DNA of 15,863 nucleotides. It comes from an uncultured Bacilli bacterium. Lineage in GTDB: Bacteria > Bacillota_I > Bacilli_A > RF39 > UBA660. The DNA lies in NCBI GenBank assembly GCA_910587535.1, contig CAJUKM010000030.1, positions 1 to 15,863 of the forward strand, read 5' to 3'. This document shows positions 1 through 7,463 of the stretch, one piece after another. The notes beneath the pieces were generated by a model. That model was not told the origin of the DNA and made no database searches. It saw nothing but the letters and a program-made list of their open reading frames with translations. A program made the position numbers and the translations under genes. Within the stretch, counting starts at the first letter, position 1. Each line of letters starts with the position of its first letter.

Positions 1-1
1 T

Positions 2-1834
2 GTGAGTATGACAGGTAGTTTAGCAATGAGTTTATTAAGTATCATCTACTGTCTTTTTTTAAATGTTACTTATTTTAGAAAGAAACATATCGAATCATAT
101 GAAAATAGACTTTTTTCTATCCTCTTAGTTACTAATATAGTAGGAATATTATTAGAGTTAGCATGTAATTATGTGATAATTAATATTACTGAAAGAGGAC
201 CTTTGAGCCTGATAGTAAACAAAGGTTTATTGACTTACTTTAATATATATATTTGTATATATTCTTTATACGTTACAGTTATCTGTTATAAAAAGAAGGG
301 TAAAGAGTTAGATCAATTTTATAACAGAGCTAAAAATGTTTTTATACTAATATGGTTCGTTGCTCAAATACTCATAGGTTTACTTCCTGTCTACATTTAC
401 CATAACGGCAATGCAATATATTCCTATGGTCCTGGTCCAAACGTGATCTACGTTCTTACATCTTTTTGCGTAATTCTTTGTATATATAATCTGTTAATAA
501 ATGTTAAAAATATAAAAAATAAAAAGTATACCCCTATAATAGGATTTGTTTTGGGCGGTTTCGTCATATCGGCCATACAAAAAATAAATCCTGCTTTGAC
601 TCTTGCTGTACCTATGGAAACTTTTACTTTATTTTTAATGTATTTTTCTATCGAAAATCCAGATTTGAAACTGATTAACGAATTAAATCTTGCAAGAGAT
701 CAAGCCGATAAAGCTAATAGAGCTAAAACAGAATTTCTATCTAACATGTCACATGAAATAAGAACTCCTCTAAATGCCATCGTCGGTTTTTCTAACGGCT
801 TATTAGAAGAGACTGAAAATGCTAACATGCGCGATGATATTAAATGCATAATCGACGCTTCTAAAAGTCTTCTCGAAATTGTAAATGGTATACTCGATAT
901 ATCCAAAATAGAAGCTAATAAAATTGAATTTATAAATACTGAATATAATGTTTCTGAAGTCTTAAATAATTTGGTAGCTCTATCAAAAGCAAGATTAGGT
1001 AATAAGCCTTTAGATTTTAGAATATCTTTCGACGAAACGTTACCTAAATATCTTTATGGAGATTCTTTGAAACTAAAGCAAATTTGTATAAACTTACTTA
1101 CCAATTCTATTAAATATACAAATGAAGGATTTATAGAATTTAAAATAAATTCTATTATAAAAGGAGATATATGTCGATTAATAATATCAGTCGAAGATTC
1201 GGGTATAGGTATTAAAAAGGAAGATATTGGTAAGCTTTTTGATAAGTTTAGTCGATTAGAATTAGAAAAAAATACGTCAATCGAAGGATCTGGACTAGGT
1301 CTTGCTATTACAAAAAAACTTGTCGAAATGATGGGCGGAAAAATCGTCGTCCAAAGTATATACGGTAAAGGTAGTAAATTCACAGTAGCTATCGATCAAA
1401 AAATAATTGAAAAACAAGAAAGTAATTCAGTAATTGAATTACCACGAATGAAACCAAAATCATTCGAGGGCAAAAAAATTCTAGTAGTAGATGATAATCA
1501 GTTGAATTTAAAAGTGGCAGAAAAAGTTTTATCGCCATATAAATTAGATGTAACTTTAGCTTCTAGTGGTGATGAAGCCATAGAGAAGATTATAAAAAAT
1601 AGGAGATATGATTTAATTTTACTAGATGATATGATGCCAAATAAAACGGGAACAGAAACTTTAAAAGAATTGAAACAACACTTAACAGATTTTGATATTC
1701 CTACAATCGCATTAACGGCTAATGCCATCGCAGGAATGAAGGAAAAATATTTGAACGAGGGGTTCGATGATTATTTGGCTAAACCTATAGAAAAAGATGA
1801 ATTACAAAGGGTATTATACAAATTTTTGAAATGA
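2..1834 (+). CDS. Membrane-bound hybrid sensor histidine kinase (7TM - HisKA - HATPase - receiver)
   Basis: Senses an unknown signal at the membrane and feeds a phosphorelay. The first ~215 residues hold about seven hydrophobic segments (roughly 6-25, 37-60, 76-96, 112-133, 147-167, 176-193, 199-215) with no recognisable extracellular domain. A short coiled linker leads to the dimerisation domain, with the phosphoacceptor H251 in an SHEIRTPLN motif. The ATPase domain has its N-box asparagine at about N368 and clear G-boxes (DSGIGI, GSGLGLAI). A C-terminal receiver domain (about 485-608) has the VVDDN acidic pocket, the probable phosphoacceptor D542 in LLDDMMP, and a conserved lysine in AKP. 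The GTG at position 2 is the first possible start seen, but the frame is open to the window edge, so the true start may lie upstream or at ATG 8. The stop codon overlaps the ribosome binding site of the next gene, indicating co-expression. The signal and the final output are unknown. Confidence 0.93.
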   Translation: MSMTGSLAMSLLSIIYCLFLNVTYFRKKHIESYENRLFSILLVTNIVGILLELACNYVIINITERGPLSLIVNKGLLTYFNIYICIYSLYVTVICYKKKGKELDQFYNRAKNVFILIWFVAQILIGLLPVYIYHNGNAIYSYGPGPNVIYVLTSFCVILCIYNLLINVKNIKNKKYTPIIGFVLGGFVISAIQKINPALTLAVPMETFTLFLMYFSIENPDLKLINELNLARDQADKANRAKTEFLSNMSHEIRTPLNAIVGFSNGLLEETENANMRDDIKCIIDASKSLLEIVNGILDISKIEANKIEFINTEYNVSEVLNNLVALSKARLGNKPLDFRISFDETLPKYLYGDSLKLKQICINLLTNSIKYTNEGFIEFKINSIIKGDICRLIISVEDSGIGIKKEDIGKLFDKFSRLELEKNTSIEGSGLGLAITKKLVEMMGGKIVVQSIYGKGSKFTVAIDQKIIEKQESNSVIELPRMKPKSFEGKKILVVDDNQLNLKVAEKVLSPYKLDVTLASSGDEAIEKIIKNRRYDLILLDDMMPNKTGTETLKELKQHLTDFDIPTIALTANAIAGMKEKYLNEGFDDYLAKPIEKDELQRVLYKFLK

Positions 1835-1844
1835 GGAGATTAAT

Positions 1845-2654
1845 ATGAAAGATGTAAATATTTTAATAGAAAATGGAATAGATGTCCAAAAAAGTTTGGA
1901 ATTATTTGGCGATATGGTCACCTATGACCAAATGCTAGAAGATTTTTTAAGAGAAGTCGATGGCAAAATAAGCAATGCAAAAAGATATAAAGATATGAGC
2001 GATATGGCAAATTACGCTATCATAGTTCATTCGTTAAAAAGCGATTGTAGATATTTTGGAATGAACGAGCTTGCCGACATGTTTTATGAACACGAATTAG
2101 CAGGTAAAAGAAATGACGTATTTTTTGTTAATGAGAATTTTGAAAAATTGATGTCTGCTACTGTAAAGAATTTAAACGTCGTGAAAAGATATATGGGGAT
2201 ATTGATGGAAGAAAGTGCTATTCCTAAACTTGCAACTGTCCAAAGTCAAAGTCCAAGTCAAGAGAAATATATCTTGGTAGTAGATGACTCTAATATTATA
2301 AGAAACTTTATCGAAAAAATATTCGACAATAAATATAAAGTATTGAGCGCCAAGGATGGGCAAGAAGCGATAAGTTCGATAGATAACATTCCTCACGAAA
2401 AGTTGATGTGCGTATTCTTGGATTTGAATATGCCTGGAGTAGATGGTTATCAAGTTTTAGAGCACTTTAAAAATGCAAATCTATTCGAGGAAATCCCAGT
2501 CAGCATAATAACTGGCTCTGATGATAAAGAAACTTTAGATAGAGCATTCTCTTATCCTATAGTAGACATGATCCAAAAACCTTTTAATGAAAATAAAATT
2601 AAAGACGTCGCGGAAAAGACTATAGCAAGAAAAAATATATTGATTAATAATTAA
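1845..2654 (+). CDS. Hpt-receiver phosphorelay protein
   Basis: Likely the next relay step after the upstream hybrid kinase. The N-terminal ~110 residues are helical and contain an Hpt-type motif, HSLKSDCRYFG, with the phosphorylatable histidine at H62. A linker at about 115-135 leads to a receiver domain (about 140-262) with VVDDS, phosphoacceptor D193 in FLDLNMPGVDG, and the switch lysine K245 in QKPF. There is no DNA-binding, GGDEF, HD or other output domain, and the protein ends shortly after the receiver. The start at ATG 1845 follows a GAGGAG ribosome binding site at 1833-1838 that overlaps the kinase stop codon, so the two genes are translationally close. Inference: phosphate passes H251 to D542 in the kinase, then H62 to D193 here, and D193 must signal by protein-protein contact or act as a phosphate sink. 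Confidence 0.9.
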   Translation: MKDVNILIENGIDVQKSLELFGDMVTYDQMLEDFLREVDGKISNAKRYKDMSDMANYAIIVHSLKSDCRYFGMNELADMFYEHELAGKRNDVFFVNENFEKLMSATVKNLNVVKRYMGILMEESAIPKLATVQSQSPSQEKYILVVDDSNIIRNFIEKIFDNKYKVLSAKDGQEAISSIDNIPHEKLMCVFLDLNMPGVDGYQVLEHFKNANLFEEIPVSIITGSDDKETLDRAFSYPIVDMIQKPFNENKIKDVAEKTIARKNILINN

Positions 2655-2656
2655 AC

Positions 2657-2683
2657 AATAATTTAAAAATTCTATTATTTTTT
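2657..2683 (+). terminator. Weak intrinsic terminator after the phosphorelay operon
   Basis: AATAAT (2657-2662) can pair with ATTATT (2674-2679), followed by a run of T residues. The stem is short and AT-only, so termination may be incomplete. Confidence 0.4.
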
Positions 2684-2748
2684 GTATTCGACTTTTGAAT
2701 ACATTTGCGCATAGGAAAGCTAACTATTTTCTTTTTTCTTGAAAATAT

Positions 2749-2801
2749 AAGGGTAATGTGTTATCCTTAAGTAGAATAGAGAATACAAAATTCGGCACAG
2801 T
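2749..2801 (+). promoter_or_regulatory. Conserved 53-base upstream control element, copy A
   Basis: This block matches 15704-15756 at 48 of 53 positions without gaps, and both blocks lie upstream of paralogous exported-protein genes. It opens with a dyad, AAGGGTAA-TGTG-TTATCCTT (2749-2768), whose arms pair over eight positions with one G-T, and continues with two GAATA repeats seven bases apart (2774 and 2781). The block ends exactly 18 bases before the TATAAT box in both copies. No TTGACA-like -35 is evident at the right place, so activator dependence is a reasonable inference. It is presumably a binding site for a shared regulator; the protein is unknown. Confidence 0.7.
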
Positions 2802-2819
2802 CTTTGGTGATGTTCGTAC

Positions 2820-2825
2820 TATAAT
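2820..2825 (+). promoter_or_regulatory. -10 box (TATAAT) for the 2855 gene
   Basis: A perfect TATAAT lies 18 bases after the conserved upstream element and 29 bases before the ATG at 2855. The hexamer in a -35 position (CACAGT, 18-base spacer) is poor. The ribosome binding site GAGG is at 2843-2846. Confidence 0.65.
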
Positions 2826-2854
2826 TTATATAAAGTGATAGTGAGGCCAAGTTT

Positions 2855-4405
2855 ATGGAAAAAAGAAATAATAGAAAAAAGATATTTATATTAGGACTGT
2901 GTGCGATTACTATAGTACTAGCAAGTACTTTGGGAACATATGCATACTTTATGACTAGTTTAGGTAGAGAAGAGAAGCAAGAATTAACCGTTACCACTGG
3001 AACTCTCGCCTTAGTATTCGAAGATAATTCAGATGGAATAAATGCAACTCTTTCATTGGGTGAAAGTGTGACGAAAGAATTTAAAATAAGAAACACTGGA
3101 ACACAGGATGTCACGACTAATATGTTATTTAGTGATATGATAAATACTTACATGAAAGAATCTCTTTCTTATAGACTAGAGTATAAAACTGATATAAATG
3201 GAGAATGGACCAGTGTAGAAACTACAAACAGTAACATACCTCAATCAGAGATTTCAAAAGATAAAAATTTAGCCGAAAATTTAACGATACCAGCAGGAGC
3301 AACTTATTACTATAGATTAACTATTACATTTAACGATTTAGATATAAATCAAAACGACGACATAGATGCAATATTTACTAGTAAGTTTAAAATAGGGGAA
3401 GCTATTAGTCCATCAAAAGAGACACTAGATTATCTAGGAGTAGATGCTAACAAAGAGGGTCCAAACTTTACTCTTCCTGCCACAACAGACGAAGGAGTAT
3501 ATGCGATGGAAGATGACTATGGAACTAGTTATTACTATCGAGGAGCAGTGACAAACAACTACGTCAAATTTGGAGATTTTTATTGGAGGATCATCAGAGT
3601 AAATGGAGATGGAAGTCTAAGAATCATATACGATGGAACACAAGGATATGCGAATGGAACGAGCGATACAGGAAGACTAGCATATACAGAAAAAGCGTTC
3701 AATGCAGAGTGGTATGATAACAAATATGTCGGATGGATGTTTGGAGGAGCACAAGGAGCAGCAAGTACATCAAAGTCTCAAGCCCAAACGAATACGACAA
3801 ATTCAGACATAAAGACCTTAGTAGATTCGTGGTATAAGACGAATATAGTAGATAAGAATTTAGGAGATAAGGTAGCAGACGTCATATTTTGTAACGATAG
3901 AACAACACCAGGAAAAGCAGAGACAGGATATTCATCAGATACAGGCTTAGGGTATGGAAGTAGTAATACAGCATACGGAGCAACGGCTAGAACAAACGTA
4001 TGGAATACAGAAGCAAGTAAAGTGCAACCGAGATTTACATGTCCACAAAAGAACGACGCATTTACAGTAAGTGATGAGGTAAAAGGAAACGGGGACTTAA
4101 CGTATCCAGTTGGTTTTATTACAGCAGATGAAATAGTCGCAGCCGGAAGCGGAAAGTATGGTACAGGAAACTCAAGTTATTACCTATACAAGGGGTCAAG
4201 GTACTGGTCGCTCTCGCCTAGTAATATGTACAGCAGTTGTGCCAGTGTGTTAGTGGTCTATAGTGGTGGTCATCTCAGCTACTCTAATGTCTATATCGGC
4301 TATGCGGTCGCTCCAGTAATAAATTTAAAAGCAGAGTATGTACAAACAATGATAGGAGATGGAACTATCAATAATCCTTATAGGGATAATCTTACCAATA
4401 TATAA
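2855..4405 (+). CDS. Exported TasA-like / variable-lectin-type surface protein with DGR-like variable segment
   Basis: A 516-residue exported protein. Residues 1-8 are basic and about 9-31 are hydrophobic, forming a signal peptide or anchor. Residues about 41-185 form a beta-rich domain with the TGTLALVF...KIRNTG pattern of TasA/camelysin-like matrix proteins. From about 205 to 500 comes a second domain with motifs FYWRIIRVNGDGS, YPVGFITADE and, near the end, WSLSP...VAPVINLK, resembling the DUF6273-type modules common in gut Firmicutes. C346 and C396 could form a disulfide. Residues 456-486 are set apart: 26 of 31 codons end in T or C, the residues are mostly S, Y, N, G, V, and base composition shifts sharply, as in variable regions of DGR target proteins. 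The start at ATG 2855 has a GAGG site eight bases upstream. Family naming is from motif memory, and binding function is inference. A paralog begins at 15834. Confidence 0.85.
   Translation: MEKRNNRKKIFILGLCAITIVLASTLGTYAYFMTSLGREEKQELTVTTGTLALVFEDNSDGINATLSLGESVTKEFKIRNTGTQDVTTNMLFSDMINTYMKESLSYRLEYKTDINGEWTSVETTNSNIPQSEISKDKNLAENLTIPAGATYYYRLTITFNDLDINQNDDIDAIFTSKFKIGEAISPSKETLDYLGVDANKEGPNFTLPATTDEGVYAMEDDYGTSYYYRGAVTNNYVKFGDFYWRIIRVNGDGSLRIIYDGTQGYANGTSDTGRLAYTEKAFNAEWYDNKYVGWMFGGAQGAASTSKSQAQTNTTNSDIKTLVDSWYKTNIVDKNLGDKVADVIFCNDRTTPGKAETGYSSDTGLGYGSSNTAYGATARTNVWNTEASKVQPRFTCPQKNDAFTVSDEVKGNGDLTYPVGFITADEIVAAGSGKYGTGNSSYYLYKGSRYWSLSPSNMYSSCASVLVVYSGGHLSYSNVYIGYAVAPVINLKAEYVQTMIGDGTINNPYRDNLTNI
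4205..4315 (+). other. Candidate DGR variable region (VR) within the 2855 gene
   Basis: Counted directly, A is 20 of 111 bases (18%) and G+C about 49%, inside a gene that is otherwise A-rich and low in GC. Codons 456-486 end in T or C in 26 of 31 cases, against 14 of 31 in the 31 codons just before. Such NNY codons are what adenine-specific mutagenesis of AAY template codons yields in DGR targets. GC-rich, apparently fixed edges (TCGCTCTCGCCT on the left, GCGGTCGCTCC at 4304-4314 on the right) would correspond to the matching ends of a template repeat, the right one being a candidate initiation-of-mutagenic-homology site. No template copy or reverse transcriptase is visible in this window. 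Confidence 0.6.
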
Positions 4406-4430
4406 GTGAAATTTAATTTTCACTTTTTTT
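4404..4430 (+). terminator. Intrinsic terminator of the 2855 gene
   Basis: AAGTGAAA (4404-4411) pairs with TTTCACTT (4418-4425) around a six-base loop, followed by T to 4430. The left arm begins inside the TAA stop codon. Confidence 0.8.
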
Positions 4431-4441
4431 ATGCTTGAAGT

Positions 4442-4457
4442 ACTTTTTTAAAAAAGT
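4442..4457. repeat. Perfect 16-bp palindrome upstream of spoVS
   Basis: ACTTTTTTAAAAAAGT is its own reverse complement and lies 38 bases before the spoVS start. It may be an operator or a bent A/T tract. A TATAGT at 4464-4469 is a possible -10 box, with no convincing -35 at standard spacing. Confidence 0.4.
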
Positions 4458-4495
4458 CGTTCATATAGTTAGTTGTAAGAAAGGAAGTTTTATTA

Positions 4496-4756
4496 ATGGA
4501 AATTTTAAAGGTTTCATCTAAATCTAATCCAAACAAAGTTGCTGGCGCTATTGCAAATGTATTCAGAAGTAATGGAAGTGTCGAAATTCAAACAGTTGGA
4601 GCGGGAAGTTTGAATCAAGCTATCAAATCAATTTGTATTGCAAGAGGCTTTGTTGCACCATCTGGAAAAAATTTAGTGTGTATTCCAGCATTTACAGATA
4701 TCACCATCGATGGAGAAGAAAAGACAGCTATTAAACTAATTGTAGAAGCTAAATAA
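4496..4756 (+). CDS. spoVS: Stage V sporulation protein S (SpoVS)
   Basis: 86 residues, the normal length for the family. It carries the family's hallmarks: the start MEILKVSSKSNP, then VAGAI, the central ARGFVAPSGKNL and the end IPAFTDITIDGEEKTAIKL. SpoVS is a small Alba-like, probably nucleic-acid-binding protein. In Bacillus subtilis it is needed for stage V of sporulation and affects septation, but the family also occurs in non-sporulating bacteria, so its presence does not prove spore formation here. The start at ATG 4496 has an AAAGGAAG site at 4480-4487. It is flanked by terminators on both sides and therefore probably a single-gene unit. Confidence 0.97.
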   Translation: MEILKVSSKSNPNKVAGAIANVFRSNGSVEIQTVGAGSLNQAIKSICIARGFVAPSGKNLVCIPAFTDITIDGEEKTAIKLIVEAK

Positions 4757-4767
4757 GGCTTTTTTTT
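4746..4767 (+). terminator. Probable terminator of spoVS
   Basis: AAGC (4746-4749) pairs with GCTT (4758-4761), extendable by wobble pairs, around the stop codon and is followed by a run of T (4760-4767). A second AT-only hairpin, TTTTTCTT-TT-AAGAAAAA (4763-4780), follows directly and may add to it. Confidence 0.45.
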
Positions 4768-4821
4768 CTTTTAAGAAAAAGTAAAAGTATAGGACAAGAA
4801 GTATCATATCTTTCTGTTTAG

Positions 4822-4830
4822 TGGTATAAT
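4822..4830 (+). promoter_or_regulatory. Extended -10 promoter for sufB
   Basis: TGGTATAAT is a perfect extended -10 (TGnTATAAT). There is no clear -35, which extended -10 promoters tolerate. The ATG at 4852 follows an AGGAGA site at 4838-4843. Confidence 0.7.
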
Positions 4831-4851
4831 TCTTATTAGGAGATTAAAACT

Positions 4852-6153
4852 ATGTATTCAGAACTTAACGAAGAAATGATAAAAGAAATAAGTCAAAGAA
4901 AAGGGGAACCGGCTTGGATGTTAGAATTCAGGTTAAAGTCTTTAAATAAATTTTTAGAGCTCGGTATGCCAAAGTTTGGACCAAAATTGGATATAGATTT
5001 TTCTTCTATCAATTATTATAAAAAAGTTGGAAATAGTACTAGCAGTTGGGACAAAGTAAACTGTGCGATCAAAAATACTTTCGATAAGCTAGGAGTCATC
5101 GAAGCAGAAGAGAAATACTTAGGTGGCGTGACTAATCAATACGAAAGTGAAGTAATCTATCATAAACTGGGAAAAGAATTGGAAAGTAAAGGGATAATAT
5201 TTTTATCTACCGATGATGCTTTAAAAAAATATCCAGATCTTTTTTTCAAATATTTTAATACTTTGGTTAAATATGATGAAAATAAGTTTACAGCGTTGAA
5301 CGGTGCATTATGGAGTGGAGGATCTTTTATCTATATTCCTCCTAAAACAAAACTCGATAGACCTTTACAAAGTTACTTCAGAATAGATTCGATGGCTTTA
5401 GGACAATTTGAAAGGACGATCATAATAGTCGATGACGAGGCAGAACTATCATATATCGAAGGTTGTACAGCGATGAGTTACTCTGTCAATTCGTTGCATG
5501 CCGGAGTCGTCGAAATATTCGTCGGTAAGAACGCCAAAGTACGCTATTCGACAATACAAAATTGGAGCAAGGACGTCTACAATTTAGTCACTAAAAGAGC
5601 AATAGTCGAAGAAGGAGGACTAATGGAGTGGGTCGATGGTAACATCGGAAGTGGCGTTACGATGAAATATCCTTCTTGTATTTTAAAGGGCGATTATTCT
5701 AAAGGAAATTCGATAAGCATCGCATATGCTAAGGAAGGTCAAGTCTTAGATGCCGGGGCAAAGATGATCCATATAGGTAAAAATACTTCTAGTAAAATTC
5801 TATCTAAGTCCATCGCTTCGAATGGAGGAATTGCAAACTACCGAGGGGAAGTCAAAATTACTAAAGGGGCAGGAAAATCTCAGGCATTTGTGAAATGCGA
5901 TACCATATTACTAGACGATGAGAGTAAGAGTGATACATATCCATTAAACATAGTTAGCAATAAAACTTCGACTTTAGAACACGAAGCAAGTGTCTCTAAA
6001 ATAAGTGAAGACAAACTATTCTATTTGATGAGTAAAGGCTTGAAGGAAGAAGAAGCTAAAGAACTGCTCGTCGCAGGATTCATATCCGAATTTAAGAAAG
6101 AACTTCCAATGGAGTATGCAGTTGAATTAAATCGATTACTTAAAGAAATCTGA
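4852..6153 (+). CDS. sufB: Fe-S cluster assembly scaffold protein SufB
   Basis: Component of the SufBCD scaffold on which iron-sulfur clusters are built in the cytoplasm. At 433 residues it is slightly shorter than typical SufB (~465). The C-terminal beta-helix region reads like Bacillus SufB: YIEGCTA, NSLHAGVVEI, IQNWSKDVYNLVTKR, MEWVDGNIGS, DAGAKMIHIGKNTSSKI, YRGEV, LEHEASVSKISEDKLFYLMSKGL and a final LPMEYAVELNRL. C349 (in VKCDTILL) corresponds to the conserved cysteine implicated in cluster assembly in E. coli SufB, and the LEHEA motif (375-379) is intact. These motifs favour SufB over its paralog SufD. It has its own promoter and stands apart from sufC, sufD, sufS and sufU, which are usually its operon partners; none is in the window. 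The downstream peptidase pair follows after 50 bases without a terminator and could be co-transcribed. Confidence 0.94.
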   Translation: MYSELNEEMIKEISQRKGEPAWMLEFRLKSLNKFLELGMPKFGPKLDIDFSSINYYKKVGNSTSSWDKVNCAIKNTFDKLGVIEAEEKYLGGVTNQYESEVIYHKLGKELESKGIIFLSTDDALKKYPDLFFKYFNTLVKYDENKFTALNGALWSGGSFIYIPPKTKLDRPLQSYFRIDSMALGQFERTIIIVDDEAELSYIEGCTAMSYSVNSLHAGVVEIFVGKNAKVRYSTIQNWSKDVYNLVTKRAIVEEGGLMEWVDGNIGSGVTMKYPSCILKGDYSKGNSISIAYAKEGQVLDAGAKMIHIGKNTSSKILSKSIASNGGIANYRGEVKITKGAGKSQAFVKCDTILLDDESKSDTYPLNIVSNKTSTLEHEASVSKISEDKLFYLMSKGLKEEEAKELLVAGFISEFKKELPMEYAVELNRLLKEI

Positions 6154-6203
6154 TTATAAAAGAAAAAATTAGTGACATAATAAATTTTAGAAAGAGGCTA
6201 TCT

Positions 6204-7463
6204 ATGAAATACGACTGTTATGAAAACGACACATTCAATCTCTATACGATAGAGACGAATAAATTTAAGAGTGTCCATGTGGAAGTAGTATTCAGAACAC
6301 CAGCGACTAAAGAAAACATGACCTACTTAGCAATACTTGTAGATCAATTACTAGAAAACTCTAAAAAATATCCGACGAGGAAGTTGTTTGCACGTAAGCT
6401 CGCCGATTTATATAATGCCAATATCTACGCATCTAATACGAGGGTAGGCGGAATGATCATCTCCAATTTCATTTTAGATTTTTTAGATCCTAAATATACC
6501 AGTAAAGAGATGCTAGATGAATCGATTGAACTACTGTTTGACGTCATCTTAAACCCAAATGTAGACGTAGGAGAATTCGAAGAGAAAACGTTTGAGCGTT
6601 TAAAGGACAATTTAAAGAAGGAGATAGAATCTTTAAAAGAAGATCCAAAACAGTCTAGTATCCTCGAAGCTCTAGGAAGAGTTAGTAAGGACGACATCAG
6701 ATCGTTAAATTCGTGTGGGGATATGGATGTGCTACAAGGTATTACTCCTAAAAAACTCTATTCGTTTTATCAAAACTTTTTAGAAAATAGCATGAAGGAC
6801 GTATATATAATCGGAAATTTGGACATGAAACAAGTCGATAAAGCAGTCAGAAGATATGCAAAATTTAAGAGCATTTCTCATAAAAAGGATAAAGTATATC
6901 TAGAGGATTTGAAAGTTAAAAGTCTCAAAGATGCAGCTCGAGAAAGCGAGTTATCCCAAACTAATCTCGTCCAAGTTTATTCTCTTATCGATTTAACCCA
7001 AAAAGAATTAGATTATGTCATGCCTTTGTTTAATATGATCGTAGGTAGTGGATCTCTTGAGAGTAAAATATATAAAGCTTTGCGAGGAGAGAATTCTCTT
7101 TGTTATAATGTCACGACATTCTATCAGAAATATGACAAAACATTACTTTTGCATACTGCAATAGATGATAGTTCTACTAAATTAGCACTCAAGCTTATCA
7201 AGGGATGTTTTAACGATATGACTAAAGGAAACATCAGTGATGAAGAATTAGAAAGTGTCAAGAATATGATGATATCTAGTCTATATCTGATACTCGATAG
7301 TCCTAATAGATTAGTCGACATGTACTTATTTAAAAATATTGCAAGACTACCCGATATAGAGGCTAGGATAGATGCGATAAGGGAAGTCAAAAAAAGCGAT
7401 CTTGTAAATCTGGCAAAGAAAATTAAATTGACTTTGACATACAGAGTGAGGGGAAATAGATGA
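6204..7463 (+). CDS. ymfF: M16-family peptidase-like protein YmfF (inactive partner)
   Basis: Pitrilysin-type (M16) fold protein of 419 residues, similar in arrangement to Bacillus YmfF. The position that should hold the HxxEH zinc motif (around residues 45-55) lacks it, so this is most likely the non-catalytic half of a heterodimer with the next gene product. Family features include the repeated M16 pattern of a helical segment with KEEIESLKEDP-like residues and a middle domain with the Y(x)nFY...NIGN-type strand (here VYIIGNLD). In B. subtilis these peptidases are linked to 5-aminopentanol modification of elongation factor P. The start at ATG 6204 has an AAAGAGG site at 6191-6197. The stop overlaps the start of the next gene (ATGA at 7460-7463), showing translational coupling. 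Confidence 0.88.
   Translation: MKYDCYENDTFNLYTIETNKFKSVHVEVVFRTPATKENMTYLAILVDQLLENSKKYPTRKLFARKLADLYNANIYASNTRVGGMIISNFILDFLDPKYTSKEMLDESIELLFDVILNPNVDVGEFEEKTFERLKDNLKKEIESLKEDPKQSSILEALGRVSKDDIRSLNSCGDMDVLQGITPKKLYSFYQNFLENSMKDVYIIGNLDMKQVDKAVRRYAKFKSISHKKDKVYLEDLKVKSLKDAARESELSQTNLVQVYSLIDLTQKELDYVMPLFNMIVGSGSLESKIYKALRGENSLCYNVTTFYQKYDKTLLLHTAIDDSSTKLALKLIKGCFNDMTKGNISDEELESVKNMMISSLYLILDSPNRLVDMYLFKNIARLPDIEARIDAIREVKKSDLVNLAKKIKLTLTYRVRGNR

Noticed and set aside
4404..4430. The hairpin after the 2855 gene as a retrohoming-stimulating cruciform
   Set aside because: It is about 90 bases beyond the variable segment, AT-rich and followed by a T run; a plain terminator explains it. Known homing hairpins lie within a few bases of the variable region.
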